A DNA stretch of 49,879 nucleotides, from assembly GCA_038230775.1 (NCBI GenBank), contig JBBRMQ010000001.1:1-49879 (forward strand), written 5' to 3'. Origin of the DNA: JBBRMQ01 sp038230775 (GTDB lineage Bacteria > Acidobacteriota > Thermoanaerobaculia > Gp7-AA8). This document shows positions 24,439-31,766 of this stretch, in pieces (position 1 is the stretch's first letter; each line of letters starts with the position of its first letter). Below the pieces are notes generated by a model, which ran no database searches, was not told the DNA's origin, and was given only the letters and a program-made list of their open reading frames with translations. Both the position numbers and the translations under genes were made by a program.

Positions 24439-25979
24439 CAGATTTCCTCCGTATCGATTTGCGCGCGCTGGAGCGAGCCGGAGTAGTCGACGTAGATCGA
24501 CTTCCACTCGCTGAACACGTCGATGCCGGCGATGCCCGCCTCGCGATGTCCGTTGCCGGTCTGCTTCGTTCCGCCGAACGGCAGGTGCACTTCGGCACCG
24601 ATCGTCGGCGCGTTGACGTAGAAGATGCCCGTGTACATGTCGCGCATCGCGATGAACGCGTTGTTGATGTCGCGCGTGTAGATCGAGGACGACAGCCCGT
24701 ACTTGACGCCGTTGCCGATGGAAATCGCCTCTTCCAGCGAGTCGCAGCGCATGACGGCGGTGACCGGGCCGAAGATCTCCTCCTGCGCGATGCGCATGCC
24801 CGGTTTCACATCGGCGAACACCGTCGGCTCGTGAAAGTGCCCGCCCGCATGCACACCGGTCGTAAGCGCCGATCCGCCCGCGACCACTCGCGCGCCTTCG
24901 TCCTTGCCGATCTTGACGTAACTCTCGACGGTCTTCACCTGCGACGCCGAGACGTTCGGTCCCATGTCCGTCTTCTCGTCGAGCCCGTTGCCCACGCGCA
25001 GTTTTTTGGCGCGCCCGGCGAGTTTCTCGACGAACTGATCGTAAATCTTGCGATGGGCGACGATGCGCGAGGCGGCCGTGCAGCGCTGACCGGCTGTGCC
25101 GAACGCGCCCCACAACGCGCCATCGACCGCGAGGTCGACGTCGGCGTCATCCATCACCATGATGATGTTCTTGCCGCCCATCTCCAGGTGAACGTGCTTG
25201 AACTGCGGCGCGCACGCCACCGAGATGTCGCGGCCGACGTCCGTCGATCCGGTGAACGAGATCACCGCCACCTTCGGATGATGCGTCATCGGCTCGCCGA
25301 CTTCGCGTCCGCCGCCGGAGACGACGTTGAACACGCCCTTCGGCAGCCCCGCCTCTTCAAACGCTTCCGCCAGCATCACGACGGACAGCGGCGTCAGCGA
25401 CGCCGGCTTGATGACGACGGTGTTGCCGCAGATCAGCGCGGCCATCGACTTCCACGCCGGAATGGCGATCGGAAAGTTCCACGGCGTGATCAATCCAACT
25501 ACGCCTAACGGCATGCGCACGGCCATGTTGAACTTGTTCGGCAGCTCCGATGGAGTGGTCACGCCGTGCAGACGACGCCCTTCGCCCGCCATGAGGAGCG
25601 CCATGTCGATCGCTTCCTGCACGTCGCCGCGCGTCTCGGTCAGCACCTTGCCCATCTCGCGGGTCATCTCGCGCGCAATCTTTTCCTTGTCCCGCTTCAG
25701 GATGTCTGCCACGCGGTAGAGATACTCCGCGCGCCGCGGCGCGGGCGTGAGACGCCAGGTGGCGAACGCGCGATCCGCCGCTTCCACCGCGGCATTCAAA
25801 TCATCCGCGTTCGACTCCGGGAACGTGCCGATGAAATCGTCGCGATCGGCGGGATTGCGGTTCTCGAACGTCTGCCCGCTCTTCGACGCGATCCACTTGC
25901 CGTCGATGTAATTCTTGTAGTCGCGAGCGGAACGCAATTCTCCGAACTTGGTTTTCTCCAGCGTTGCGGTCTTGGACAT
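24438..25979 (-). CDS. NAD(P)-dependent aldehyde dehydrogenase
   Basis: The 513-residue protein has the complete ALDH fold. Visible motifs are TPWNFPIAIPAWK and NTVVIKPASLTPLS for cofactor binding, FTGSTDVGRDI, the catalytic glutamate in LEMGGKN, the nucleophilic cysteine in GQRCTAASR, and EEIFGPVTAVM. The start MSKTATLEKTKFGELRSA and the end DVFSEWKSIYVDYSGSLQRAQID look like the alpha-ketoglutarate-semialdehyde dehydrogenase branch used in sugar-acid degradation. The substrate is not settled by the sequence, however, and no sugar-acid pathway gene is nearby. I chose ATG 25979 with GGAGAG just upstream; the frame stays open further up only because it runs through the heptamer hairpin D. Confidence 0.9.
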   Translation of the reverse strand: MSKTATLEKTKFGELRSARDYKNYIDGKWIASKSGQTFENRNPADRDDFIGTFPESNADDLNAAVEAADRAFATWRLTPAPRRAEYLYRVADILKRDKEKIAREMTREMGKVLTETRGDVQEAIDMALLMAGEGRRLHGVTTPSELPNKFNMAVRMPLGVVGLITPWNFPIAIPAWKSMAALICGNTVVIKPASLTPLSVVMLAEAFEEAGLPKGVFNVVSGGGREVGEPMTHHPKVAVISFTGSTDVGRDISVACAPQFKHVHLEMGGKNIIMVMDDADVDLAVDGALWGAFGTAGQRCTAASRIVAHRKIYDQFVEKLAGRAKKLRVGNGLDEKTDMGPNVSASQVKTVESYVKIGKDEGARVVAGGSALTTGVHAGGHFHEPTVFADVKPGMRIAQEEIFGPVTAVMRCDSLEEAISIGNGVKYGLSSSIYTRDINNAFIAMRDMYTGIFYVNAPTIGAEVHLPFGGTKQTGNGHREAGIAGIDVFSEWKSIYVDYSGSLQRAQIDTEEI

Positions 25980-25988
25980 GAACTCTCC

Positions 25989-26054
25989 GGTTATCGGTTG
26001 TCGGTTGTCGGTTGTCAACGGCTTCTGACAACCGACAACTGACAACCGACAACT
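25989..26054. repeat. Heptamer-repeat hairpin D (GGTTGTC units)
   Basis: Four 7-mers at 25989-26016 (GGTTATC, then GGTTGTC three times) are followed by a ten-base loop, AACGGCTTCT, and four inverted 7-mers at 26027-26054 (GACAACC, GACAACT, GACAACC, GACAACT). Equal unit numbers on both arms give a compact hairpin. It sits between the stop of the bactofilin gene, which it overlaps by two bases, and the ribosome-binding site of the ALDH gene; both genes are on the minus strand. Confidence 0.85.
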
Positions 26055-26478
26055 ATTTCTTCAAGGCAGCCGGCTCGGCGCCGGGCACAGGCTTCGCCGA
26101 TCCCATGTCGACGTTCCCGCGGAATCGCGCGCCTTCCGCCACAATGATCTTCGGCGCCTTGATGTTCCCGTCGACCGCGGCGCTGGCAATCAGCTCCACG
26201 CGATCGTCCGCCGAGACGTCGCCGTTCACCTTCCCCTCGATCGTCACATTGCGGGCGTGCACGGTCGCTTCGACGCGCGCCTTGGTCCCGACGCGCAGAT
26301 CGCTCTGCAGATGAATCTGTCCCTTCACCGTTCCTTCGATCAGCACCGCCTCGGTGCCGCTGATGGTGCCCTCGATGACGACGTTGGGTCCGAAGAACGT
26401 GCCGTCAAATGGGGATTGGCCATCGGATTGACGGGGCTGGGGACGCGGAGGTGGAGGATCCTTCGTGAAAAGCGCCAT
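26053..26478 (-). CDS. Bactofilin
   Basis: The 141-residue protein has a proline-rich N-terminal tail of about 25 residues and then a right-handed beta-helix core built from short repeated strands: GPNVVIEGTISG, VLIEGTVKGQIH, VGTKARVEATVHARNVTIEGKVNGDVSA, and the later AAVDGNIKAPKIIVAEGARFRG. This is the bactofilin pattern. Bactofilins polymerise without nucleotides into cytoplasmic, often membrane-linked filaments that position cell-wall enzymes, stalks or chromosomal partition proteins. No M23 peptidase partner is adjacent, unlike many bactofilin loci. The C-terminal tail ends in ALKK, two bases inside hairpin D. Confidence 0.9.
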   Translation of the reverse strand: MALFTKDPPPPRPQPRQSDGQSPFDGTFFGPNVVIEGTISGTEAVLIEGTVKGQIHLQSDLRVGTKARVEATVHARNVTIEGKVNGDVSADDRVELIASAAVDGNIKAPKIIVAEGARFRGNVDMGSAKPVPGAEPAALKK

Positions 26479-26598
26479 GGGCGCCGAAGAATAGCAAACA
26501 TTCGGGGAACGGCGAACGGTGCGTTCGGAACTCGATTAAACTCCGCCCCTTCAACGTTTGGCTCACGTTGACGTAAGTGAGAAAGGATTTTGCTTATC

Positions 26599-27921
26599 GT
26601 GCGACGTTCTTTCACTGTTCTCTCGGTCATCGCCACCCTTGCCTGCCATACCGGCACCAAGAAAGGCGACCAGTTTCGCGTCGAAAAAGCGGAGAAGGGC
26701 GACATCACCATGACGGTGACCGCCACCGGTACGCTCTCGGCGGTCACCACCGTCCAGGTCGGCAGCCAGGTCTCCGGCGTGATCGCCCAGCTCTTCGCCG
26801 ATTTCAACAGCCGCGTGAAGAAAAGCCAGATGCTGGCTGCGATCGACCCCACGCCATTTCGGCAGCAGGTCGAACAGCGTCAGGCTGACGTCACCAAGGC
26901 CAAGGTCGAAGCGGCGAACGCGAAGATCAATTACGACCGGCAGCTTCGACTGGCCAGGTCGGGCCTCGCTCCTCAATCGGACGTCGACGCCACGCGGTCG
27001 CAGTACGAGTCCGCGAACGCCCAGGTCCAGCAGGCCAACGCGGCGATGCAGCAATCGCTCACCAACCTTCGCTACACGAAGATCCTGTCGCCGATCGACG
27101 GCATCGTGGTCGACCGGCAGTACGACGTCGGCCAGACCGTCGCCGCATCCTTCTCGGCTCCAACGCTTTTCTCCATCGCGCAGGACCTGACGAAGATGCA
27201 GGTGCAGGCGGACGTCGATCAGTCGGACATCGGCCGCATCCAGGTCGGCCAGACCGCACGCTTCACCGTCGACGCCTATCCCGATCAGGAGTTCCGCGGA
27301 CGCATCGCGCAGATCCGGCTCAACGCCACTGTCACCCAGAACGTCGTCACGTACCCGGTGGTCATCGAGGTGCCGAATCCAGAGGAGAAGCTGCGGCCGA
27401 AGATGACGGCGAATGTGACGATCGATGTGGCGACCGTGAAGGACGTTCTCCGCATCGCGAACTCCGCGCTGCGATTCAAGCCCGATAGCGCGGATATCGA
27501 AGGCGGCGCAGCTCCCGCCACCGGGACCGGTGGGTCGCCGGTCGCCGGTCGCCGGTCGCCGGCCCAGACGGGCAGCGCATCCGCAGATCAGCAAACCAGC
27601 ACCGAGCGCTCCATGGCCGGGTTTGGACGCGGACGCGGTGCCGCCGGCGCGGCGGGCATGTTAGGCGGCCGCGCCGGACAGCGCGAGGCGAAGCTGCAGA
27701 CCATCTATCTCCTCGGCGACGACAAGAAGCTCAAGCCGGCGCAGATCCGTAGCGGAATCAGCGACGGCCGTTACACCCAGGTCGTCTCCGGCGATCTCAA
27801 GGTGGGCGATCCTGTCGTACTGGGCGTGGTCACATCGAAGGTCGAAGGAGCTCCCCCTCCCGGCTCGAACGGCGGTCCGATGGGCGGTGCGCGGCCCGGT
27901 GGCGGAAGGCGCGGGATGTAA
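26599..27921 (+). CDS. MacA-like periplasmic adaptor (membrane fusion protein) of a MacAB-type exporter
   Basis: The adaptor starts with a lipoprotein-like signal (TVLSVIATLAC). It has the usual order of domains: barrel-sandwich (VTATGTLSAVTTVQVGSQVSGVIAQLF), a long alpha-hairpin (FRQQVEQRQADVTKAKVEAANAKINYDRQLRLARSG with intervening residues), the second lipoyl half (ILSPIDGIVVDRQYDVGQTV) and a beta-barrel. A Gly/Arg/Pro-rich insert follows at about 295-370, part of which comes from a (GGTCGCC)4 heptamer run at 27533-27560. The C-terminus ends in a glycine-rich tail. The adaptor bridges the inner-membrane ABC transporter to an outer-membrane TolC-type channel, which is not encoded here. The start is uncertain: GTG 26599 gives better Shine-Dalgarno spacing (AAAGGA) than TTG 26590. 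The TAATG junction couples it to the ATPase gene. Confidence 0.87.
   Translation: MRRSFTVLSVIATLACHTGTKKGDQFRVEKAEKGDITMTVTATGTLSAVTTVQVGSQVSGVIAQLFADFNSRVKKSQMLAAIDPTPFRQQVEQRQADVTKAKVEAANAKINYDRQLRLARSGLAPQSDVDATRSQYESANAQVQQANAAMQQSLTNLRYTKILSPIDGIVVDRQYDVGQTVAASFSAPTLFSIAQDLTKMQVQADVDQSDIGRIQVGQTARFTVDAYPDQEFRGRIAQIRLNATVTQNVVTYPVVIEVPNPEEKLRPKMTANVTIDVATVKDVLRIANSALRFKPDSADIEGGAAPATGTGGSPVAGRRSPAQTGSASADQQTSTERSMAGFGRGRGAAGAAGMLGGRAGQREAKLQTIYLLGDDKKLKPAQIRSGISDGRYTQVVSGDLKVGDPVVLGVVTSKVEGAPPPGSNGGPMGGARPGGGRRGM
27533..27560. repeat. In-gene heptamer tandem repeat (GGTCGCC)4
   Basis: Four exact GGTCGCC units lie in the linker region of the macA-like gene. Like the intergenic hairpins, the unit is 7 bases long. 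There is no full inverted partner, but CCACCGG-GA-CCGGTGG lies immediately upstream. Four units are 28 bases, not a multiple of three, so each change in copy number would shift the frame of the adaptor. Confidence 0.7.
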
Positions 27922-28679
27922 TGCCCGAACCGGTCATCGACATTCGCGATCTGACGAAGGTGTATCAGATGGGCGAAGTCGAAGTCCGCGCGCTCGCCGG
28001 AGTGAACCTGATCGTGGAGCGCGGCGAATTCGTCGCCGTCATGGGCCCATCCGGCTCCGGCAAGTCGACGCTCATGAACATCCTCGGCTGTCTCGACCGG
28101 CCGAGCGCGGGAACGTACAAGCTCGACGGCATCGACGTCTCGACACTCGATCGCGATGAGCGGGCTGTGATCCGCAATGCAAAGATCGGCTTCGTCTTCC
28201 AGAGCTTCAACCTCTTGTCGCGGACATCCGCGATGGAGAACGTCGAGCTGCCGCTGTTGTATGGCGAGCTGGGTTGGACGCGCGAGCAGCGGCGCACCGC
28301 GGCGAAGAGATCGCTCGCGCGCGTGGGCCTGGCAGGCCGCGAAGGGCATTACCCGTCGCAGCTCTCCGGCGGCCAGCAGCAGCGCGTGGCGATCGCTCGA
28401 GCGCTGGTGACCGATCCCGCAATCCTGCTCGCCGACGAGCCCACTGGAAACCTCGACTCAAAGACCTCGGAAGAGATCATGGCGATTTTCCAGGAGTTGA
28501 ACGACACGGGAAAAAACGTCGTTCTCATTACCCACGAGGCGGACATCGCTCAATTTGCCAAGCGCGTCGTGCACATGCGCGACGGTGTGATCCAGCAGGA
28601 TAAATTCATCGAGCAGAATCGGGTGAGGTCGAAGGGCACTCCGCCGCCGGTGCTCACCGTGAAGGAGGCCCGATCATGA
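27921..28679 (+). CDS. MacB-type ABC transporter ATP-binding protein
   Basis: The 252-residue ATPase has Walker A GPSGSGKST near residues 40-48, the Q-loop in FVFQSFNLL, signature QLSGGQQQRVAIARAL and Walker B LLADEPTGNLDSKT, followed by the switch histidine in VLITHEAD. The sequence QSFNLLSRTSAMENVELPLLY is typical of the LolD/MacB group, whose members power mechanotransmission rather than classic transport. The ATPase and permease, fused in E. coli MacB, are separate genes here. The ATG overlaps the stop of the adaptor (TAATG), and the 3' end overlaps the permease start (ATGA at 28676). Together the three genes should form an efflux pump for peptides, toxins or lipid-like molecules. Confidence 0.93.
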   Translation: MPEPVIDIRDLTKVYQMGEVEVRALAGVNLIVERGEFVAVMGPSGSGKSTLMNILGCLDRPSAGTYKLDGIDVSTLDRDERAVIRNAKIGFVFQSFNLLSRTSAMENVELPLLYGELGWTREQRRTAAKRSLARVGLAGREGHYPSQLSGGQQQRVAIARALVTDPAILLADEPTGNLDSKTSEEIMAIFQELNDTGKNVVLITHEADIAQFAKRVVHMRDGVIQQDKFIEQNRVRSKGTPPPVLTVKEARS

Positions 28680-29905
28680 AGAACTCGCTCAACCGGCTGG
28701 GCAACATCGCGATCGTGGGCCTGAAGGCGATCTCGCGCAACAAGCTCCGCTCGTTCCTGACGATGCTCGGCATGGTCATCGGCGTTGGCTGCGTGATCGT
28801 CGTCGTCGCCATCGGCAACGGCGCTTCGCAATCGATCCAGTCCACGATCAACTCGCTCGGATCGAACTTCATCATGGTCTTCCCTGGCGCGGCGACCAGC
28901 GGCGGCGCTCGTCTTTTCACAGGAAGCTCGACGCTCACACCCGAGGATGCGGCGGCACTCAAGACGGAGGCGCCGGACGTTGCGTACGTCTCCCCCAGCG
29001 TACGCAGCAACGGCCAGGTCGTTGCCGGCGAGCTCAATTGGGGAACGTCGATCCTGGGCGTGGACGTCGACTATCCGAACATTCGCGCATGGAACGTAGC
29101 GAAGGGCGACTACTTCACGGACGCCGATGTGAAATCCGCCGCGAAGGTCGCCGTGCTGGGCAACACCGTTGTCGACAACCTCTTCCCGAACGGCGATGCC
29201 GTCGGTCAGATCATCCGCATCAAGAACGTGCCCTTCCGAGTGGTCGGCGTCCTGGAGAAGAAGGGCGGCAACATGATGGGCCAGGATCAGGACGACACCA
29301 TCGTGGCGCCGTACACCACGGTGATGAAGCGGCTCAGCGGCAAGACGAAGCTCGACATGCTCTATGTTTCGTCGTCGTCGGCGAGCAACGTCGCCGCAGC
29401 GCAGACCGAGATCGATTCGGTGCTGCGGCAGCGCCATCGCATTCCGCCGAATGGTGACGCCGACTTCCAGATGCGATCGCAGGAAGAGATCGCGGCCGCC
29501 AGCGCATCGCAGATGAACACGCTCAAGACGCTTCTGCTGGCCATCGCCGCTGTGTCGCTGATCGTCGGCGGCATCGGCATCATGAACATCATGCTGGTCT
29601 CGGTCACCGAGCGCACGCGAGAGATCGGCATCCGCATGGCCATCGGCGCCAAAGGCCGGCACGTGCTGACGCAGTTCCTGTTCGAGGCCGTCACCATCTC
29701 CATCGTCGGCGGCCTGATCGGAGTCCTCCTCGGCGTCGGAGTCTCCCGGCTCGTGGCGGCGAAGGCGGGGTGGCCGATCGTCATCAGCCCGCAGTCAGTC
29801 ATGCTGGCATTCGGCGTGGCCGGTTTCGTCGGCGTGTTCTTCGGGTTCTATCCCGCGCGGAAGGCCTCGCGGCTCGATCCGATCGAAGCGCTTCGCTACG
29901 AGTAG
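28676..29905 (+). CDS. MacB-type ABC transporter permease
   Basis: The 409-residue permease has the four-helix FtsX/MacB plan: TM1 near residues 25-48 (LTMLGMVIGVGCVIVVVAIGNGA), a large periplasmic MacB core domain (about 55-285), then TM2 to TM4 (LLLAIAAVSLIVGGIGIMNIML, the amphipathic TERTREIGIRMAIGAKGRHVLTQF, and two C-terminal helices). It ends A-R-K-A-S-R-L-D-P-I-E-A-L-R-Y-E, the strongly conserved end of this family. It overlaps the ATPase gene by four bases. The substrate is unknown. Downstream the operon ends at the palindrome 29918-30004. Confidence 0.93.
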   Translation: MKNSLNRLGNIAIVGLKAISRNKLRSFLTMLGMVIGVGCVIVVVAIGNGASQSIQSTINSLGSNFIMVFPGAATSGGARLFTGSSTLTPEDAAALKTEAPDVAYVSPSVRSNGQVVAGELNWGTSILGVDVDYPNIRAWNVAKGDYFTDADVKSAAKVAVLGNTVVDNLFPNGDAVGQIIRIKNVPFRVVGVLEKKGGNMMGQDQDDTIVAPYTTVMKRLSGKTKLDMLYVSSSSASNVAAAQTEIDSVLRQRHRIPPNGDADFQMRSQEEIAAASASQMNTLKTLLLAIAAVSLIVGGIGIMNIMLVSVTERTREIGIRMAIGAKGRHVLTQFLFEAVTISIVGGLIGVLLGVGVSRLVAAKAGWPIVISPQSVMLAFGVAGFVGVFFGFYPARKASRLDPIEALRYE

Positions 29906-29917
29906 AGCGCGGGACGA

Positions 29918-30004
29918 GCGGCCAGCCGGAGGGCTGGCCCCACACCTGCGCGTCTGACGAACGGGCGCAGCCCGAAGTGTGGCGCCAGTCCTCTGACTGG
30001 CGGC
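29918..30004. repeat. Intergenic palindrome, GGCTGGCCCCACAC family, copy 2
   Basis: The left arm is GGCCAGCCGGAGGGC followed by the family core (29932-29945) and CTGCGC; the right arm carries GCGCAG, a GTGTGG core and GGCGCCAGTCC...GACTGGC. The right arm has diverged by several substitutions. It lies 13 bp after the MacB permease stop and before the next small gene, and shares its core with 15417 and 37041. Confidence 0.7.
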
Positions 30005-30045
30005 CATCGCCGCCGATCAGGGCACAACATTACAATCGCTTCATC

Positions 30046-30480
30046 TTGAGCAAACAGAGTCTCGCTGCCATCGCGGCGTGCCTGCTCCTTCTGGCGTCGC
30101 TGGTCCAGATTCTCGCCGCTCGCGGCGGGCCGTACTTCGATCGCCCCGCCACTGTCGTGGAACACGTGTTTCCCGAGCGGCACGAGGCGCGCGACGCGCT
30201 CCTGGCCCTTCCGCTGGCTCGCCGGCTGCTGCCGCGCGGCGCGACGGTGGTGTGCTTCTATCCCATCAAGGGCAAATGGCGGCTCGACGTCCCGAACCTC
30301 CACACCGCGGTCGCGGAGCTTCCCGATCAATTCATCGTCCCGGCGTATGCGGCGTCGGAGGACATCCCGAAGTCGAACCTCGCTACGTATGTTCTGGCGA
30401 TCGATGGCGAGTTTACGCATCCCGGTTACCGTGTCATCGCCGAGTTCCCTACCGGCCGTCTGTATCAGGTGATCCCCTGA
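30046..30480 (+). CDS. Small membrane-anchored protein, unrecognised
   Basis: The frame starts with TTG at 30046 (M-S-K-Q-S-L-A-A-I-A) and gives 144 residues. It has one N-terminal hydrophobic segment (LAAIAACLLLLASLVQILA), which may be a signal peptide or anchor, and then a soluble domain with a hydrophobic core but no motif that I know (TVVCFYPIKGKWRLDVPN, DIPKSNLATYVLAIDGEF, PTGRLYQVIP). Its TGA overlaps a CTG codon that opens the next membrane gene. The same kind of coupling joins that gene to the YfhO-like gene, so the three probably act together in envelope glycan or polymer assembly. No stronger ATG start is available upstream, because the palindrome occupies that space. Confidence 0.6.
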   Translation: MSKQSLAAIAACLLLLASLVQILAARGGPYFDRPATVVEHVFPERHEARDALLALPLARRLLPRGATVVCFYPIKGKWRLDVPNLHTAVAELPDQFIVPAYAASEDIPKSNLATYVLAIDGEFTHPGYRVIAEFPTGRLYQVIP

Positions 30481-31766
30481 AGAACGTCTTCTGGGTCATT
30501 GCGATCGTCCTGCTCGCCGCGCCCGGAACCATCGTGTGGAAGATGCCACGCATCGCGCGAATGAGTCGCAGCGCACGATGGGCGTTCGCGTTCATCGCAG
30601 GGCTGCTCATCGGCACACTTCTGCTCTACGGGTACGCGCTGGTGGGCATCCACTGGACGCGCTCGAACATTTCCTTGCCTCTCCTTGCGCTCACCATCTG
30701 GAGTGCGTTGACCAGGAAGCAGTCCGATCCCGAGGCCAGTGCGCGCTGGACACCGGCGAGCGCCGGCATCATTGGTGGTTTTCTCGCCGTGACGCTCTAC
30801 GCGATCGCCGATGCGCGCGCGACGTGCGGCGATCTCATGTACATCTGGGCGCCCAAGGCACAGAAGTTCTACGCCGCCCGAACGATCGACACGAAGTTCT
30901 TGAGCTACGTCTTTTATGTCGTGATGCACGCCGACTATCCGCCCCTCGTTCCTCTGATCTACGACGTCGGATCGATTTTCACGCATCACTTTTCCATGTG
31001 GAGTCCGCTCTTTCTGAGCCCCATCATTCTGCTGAGCATCGTCGGCGTTCTCCGCGGATTCGGTGGATCGCCTGCCGCGGCGGCGCTGCTGATGGCCGTG
31101 TTGTCGTGCGGGTTCGTCATGGCGTATCTCCCGGGCGGTGCCGACCCGTTCCTGCTCCTCTTCGAAGCGGTTGCGCTGATCGCGTTGACGTTCGAGCCGG
31201 AGTCGGCTGAATCGCGCTGGATCGCCGCTGCGGCGCTCGCCGGCGCGGCGTTCTCCAAGGTGGAGGGCGCGACTTTCGCGATCATCATCGCCGTCGCGTT
31301 CGTCCTGACCCAGCGCCGCATCGTTCGCGCGATCACGCTCATCGTTCCCGCTGCCGCACTTCTCGCGACCTGGTTGTTGTTCGTGTGGCACAACAAGCTC
31401 TTCGATCAATACGCCCGCGCACACCAGACGATCCGTTGGAGTCTGTTGTCGAGTGTGGCGAACGCCGTGATGGATCGCGCGGCGTATCGGGTGTTCTGGC
31501 TGCCGTGGATCGCGGCGGCGGCACCGCTGTTCGTCACGCGCTTCCAGCGCCGGGCGGCACTCCCGCTCCTCGTTGCCGCCGGCTCGATCGCGGCGGCGAT
31601 CTTTTTCTATCTTCACGATCCCGGCGACCCTGCGTTCTGGATCGCCACCTCCGCCAATCGCGTTCTCGTCACCCCGCTGATGTGCATCGCCATTGCGTCC
31701 GCTGCAACGTGGGACGACCGCCAGCCGGACGCCGGCGGTTCGCGGTTATCATCGCGCGCGCCATGA
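30477..31766 (+). CDS. Polytopic membrane protein, glycosyltransferase GT-C-like
   Basis: The frame encodes about 430 residues with roughly ten hydrophobic helices separated by short loops, including one near residue 140 with ADYPPLVPLIYDVGSIF and later PGGADPFLLLFEAVALIAL. The overall look, helices with acidic residues in the first loops and a W/Y-rich periplasmic region, is that of GT-C-fold lipid-linked sugar transferases, but no subfamily is clear. There is no ATG or GTG ahead of the first helix (NVFWVIAIVLLAAPG). I therefore infer a CTG start at 30477, overlapping the stop of the previous gene (CTGA); an ATG at 30541 would remove the first helix. Its own stop overlaps the start of the YfhO-like gene (ATGA). 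Confidence 0.65.
   Translation: MKNVFWVIAIVLLAAPGTIVWKMPRIARMSRSARWAFAFIAGLLIGTLLLYGYALVGIHWTRSNISLPLLALTIWSALTRKQSDPEASARWTPASAGIIGGFLAVTLYAIADARATCGDLMYIWAPKAQKFYAARTIDTKFLSYVFYVVMHADYPPLVPLIYDVGSIFTHHFSMWSPLFLSPIILLSIVGVLRGFGGSPAAAALLMAVLSCGFVMAYLPGGADPFLLLFEAVALIALTFEPESAESRWIAAAALAGAAFSKVEGATFAIIIAVAFVLTQRRIVRAITLIVPAAALLATWLLFVWHNKLFDQYARAHQTIRWSLLSSVANAVMDRAAYRVFWLPWIAAAAPLFVTRFQRRAALPLLVAAGSIAAAIFFYLHDPGDPAFWIATSANRVLVTPLMCIAIASAATWDDRQPDAGGSRLSSRAP

Noticed and set aside
26562..26581. Inverted repeat CTCAC-N10-GTGAG upstream of the macA-like gene as an operator
   Set aside because: The arms are only five bases, and no regulator gene is nearby, so chance cannot be excluded.
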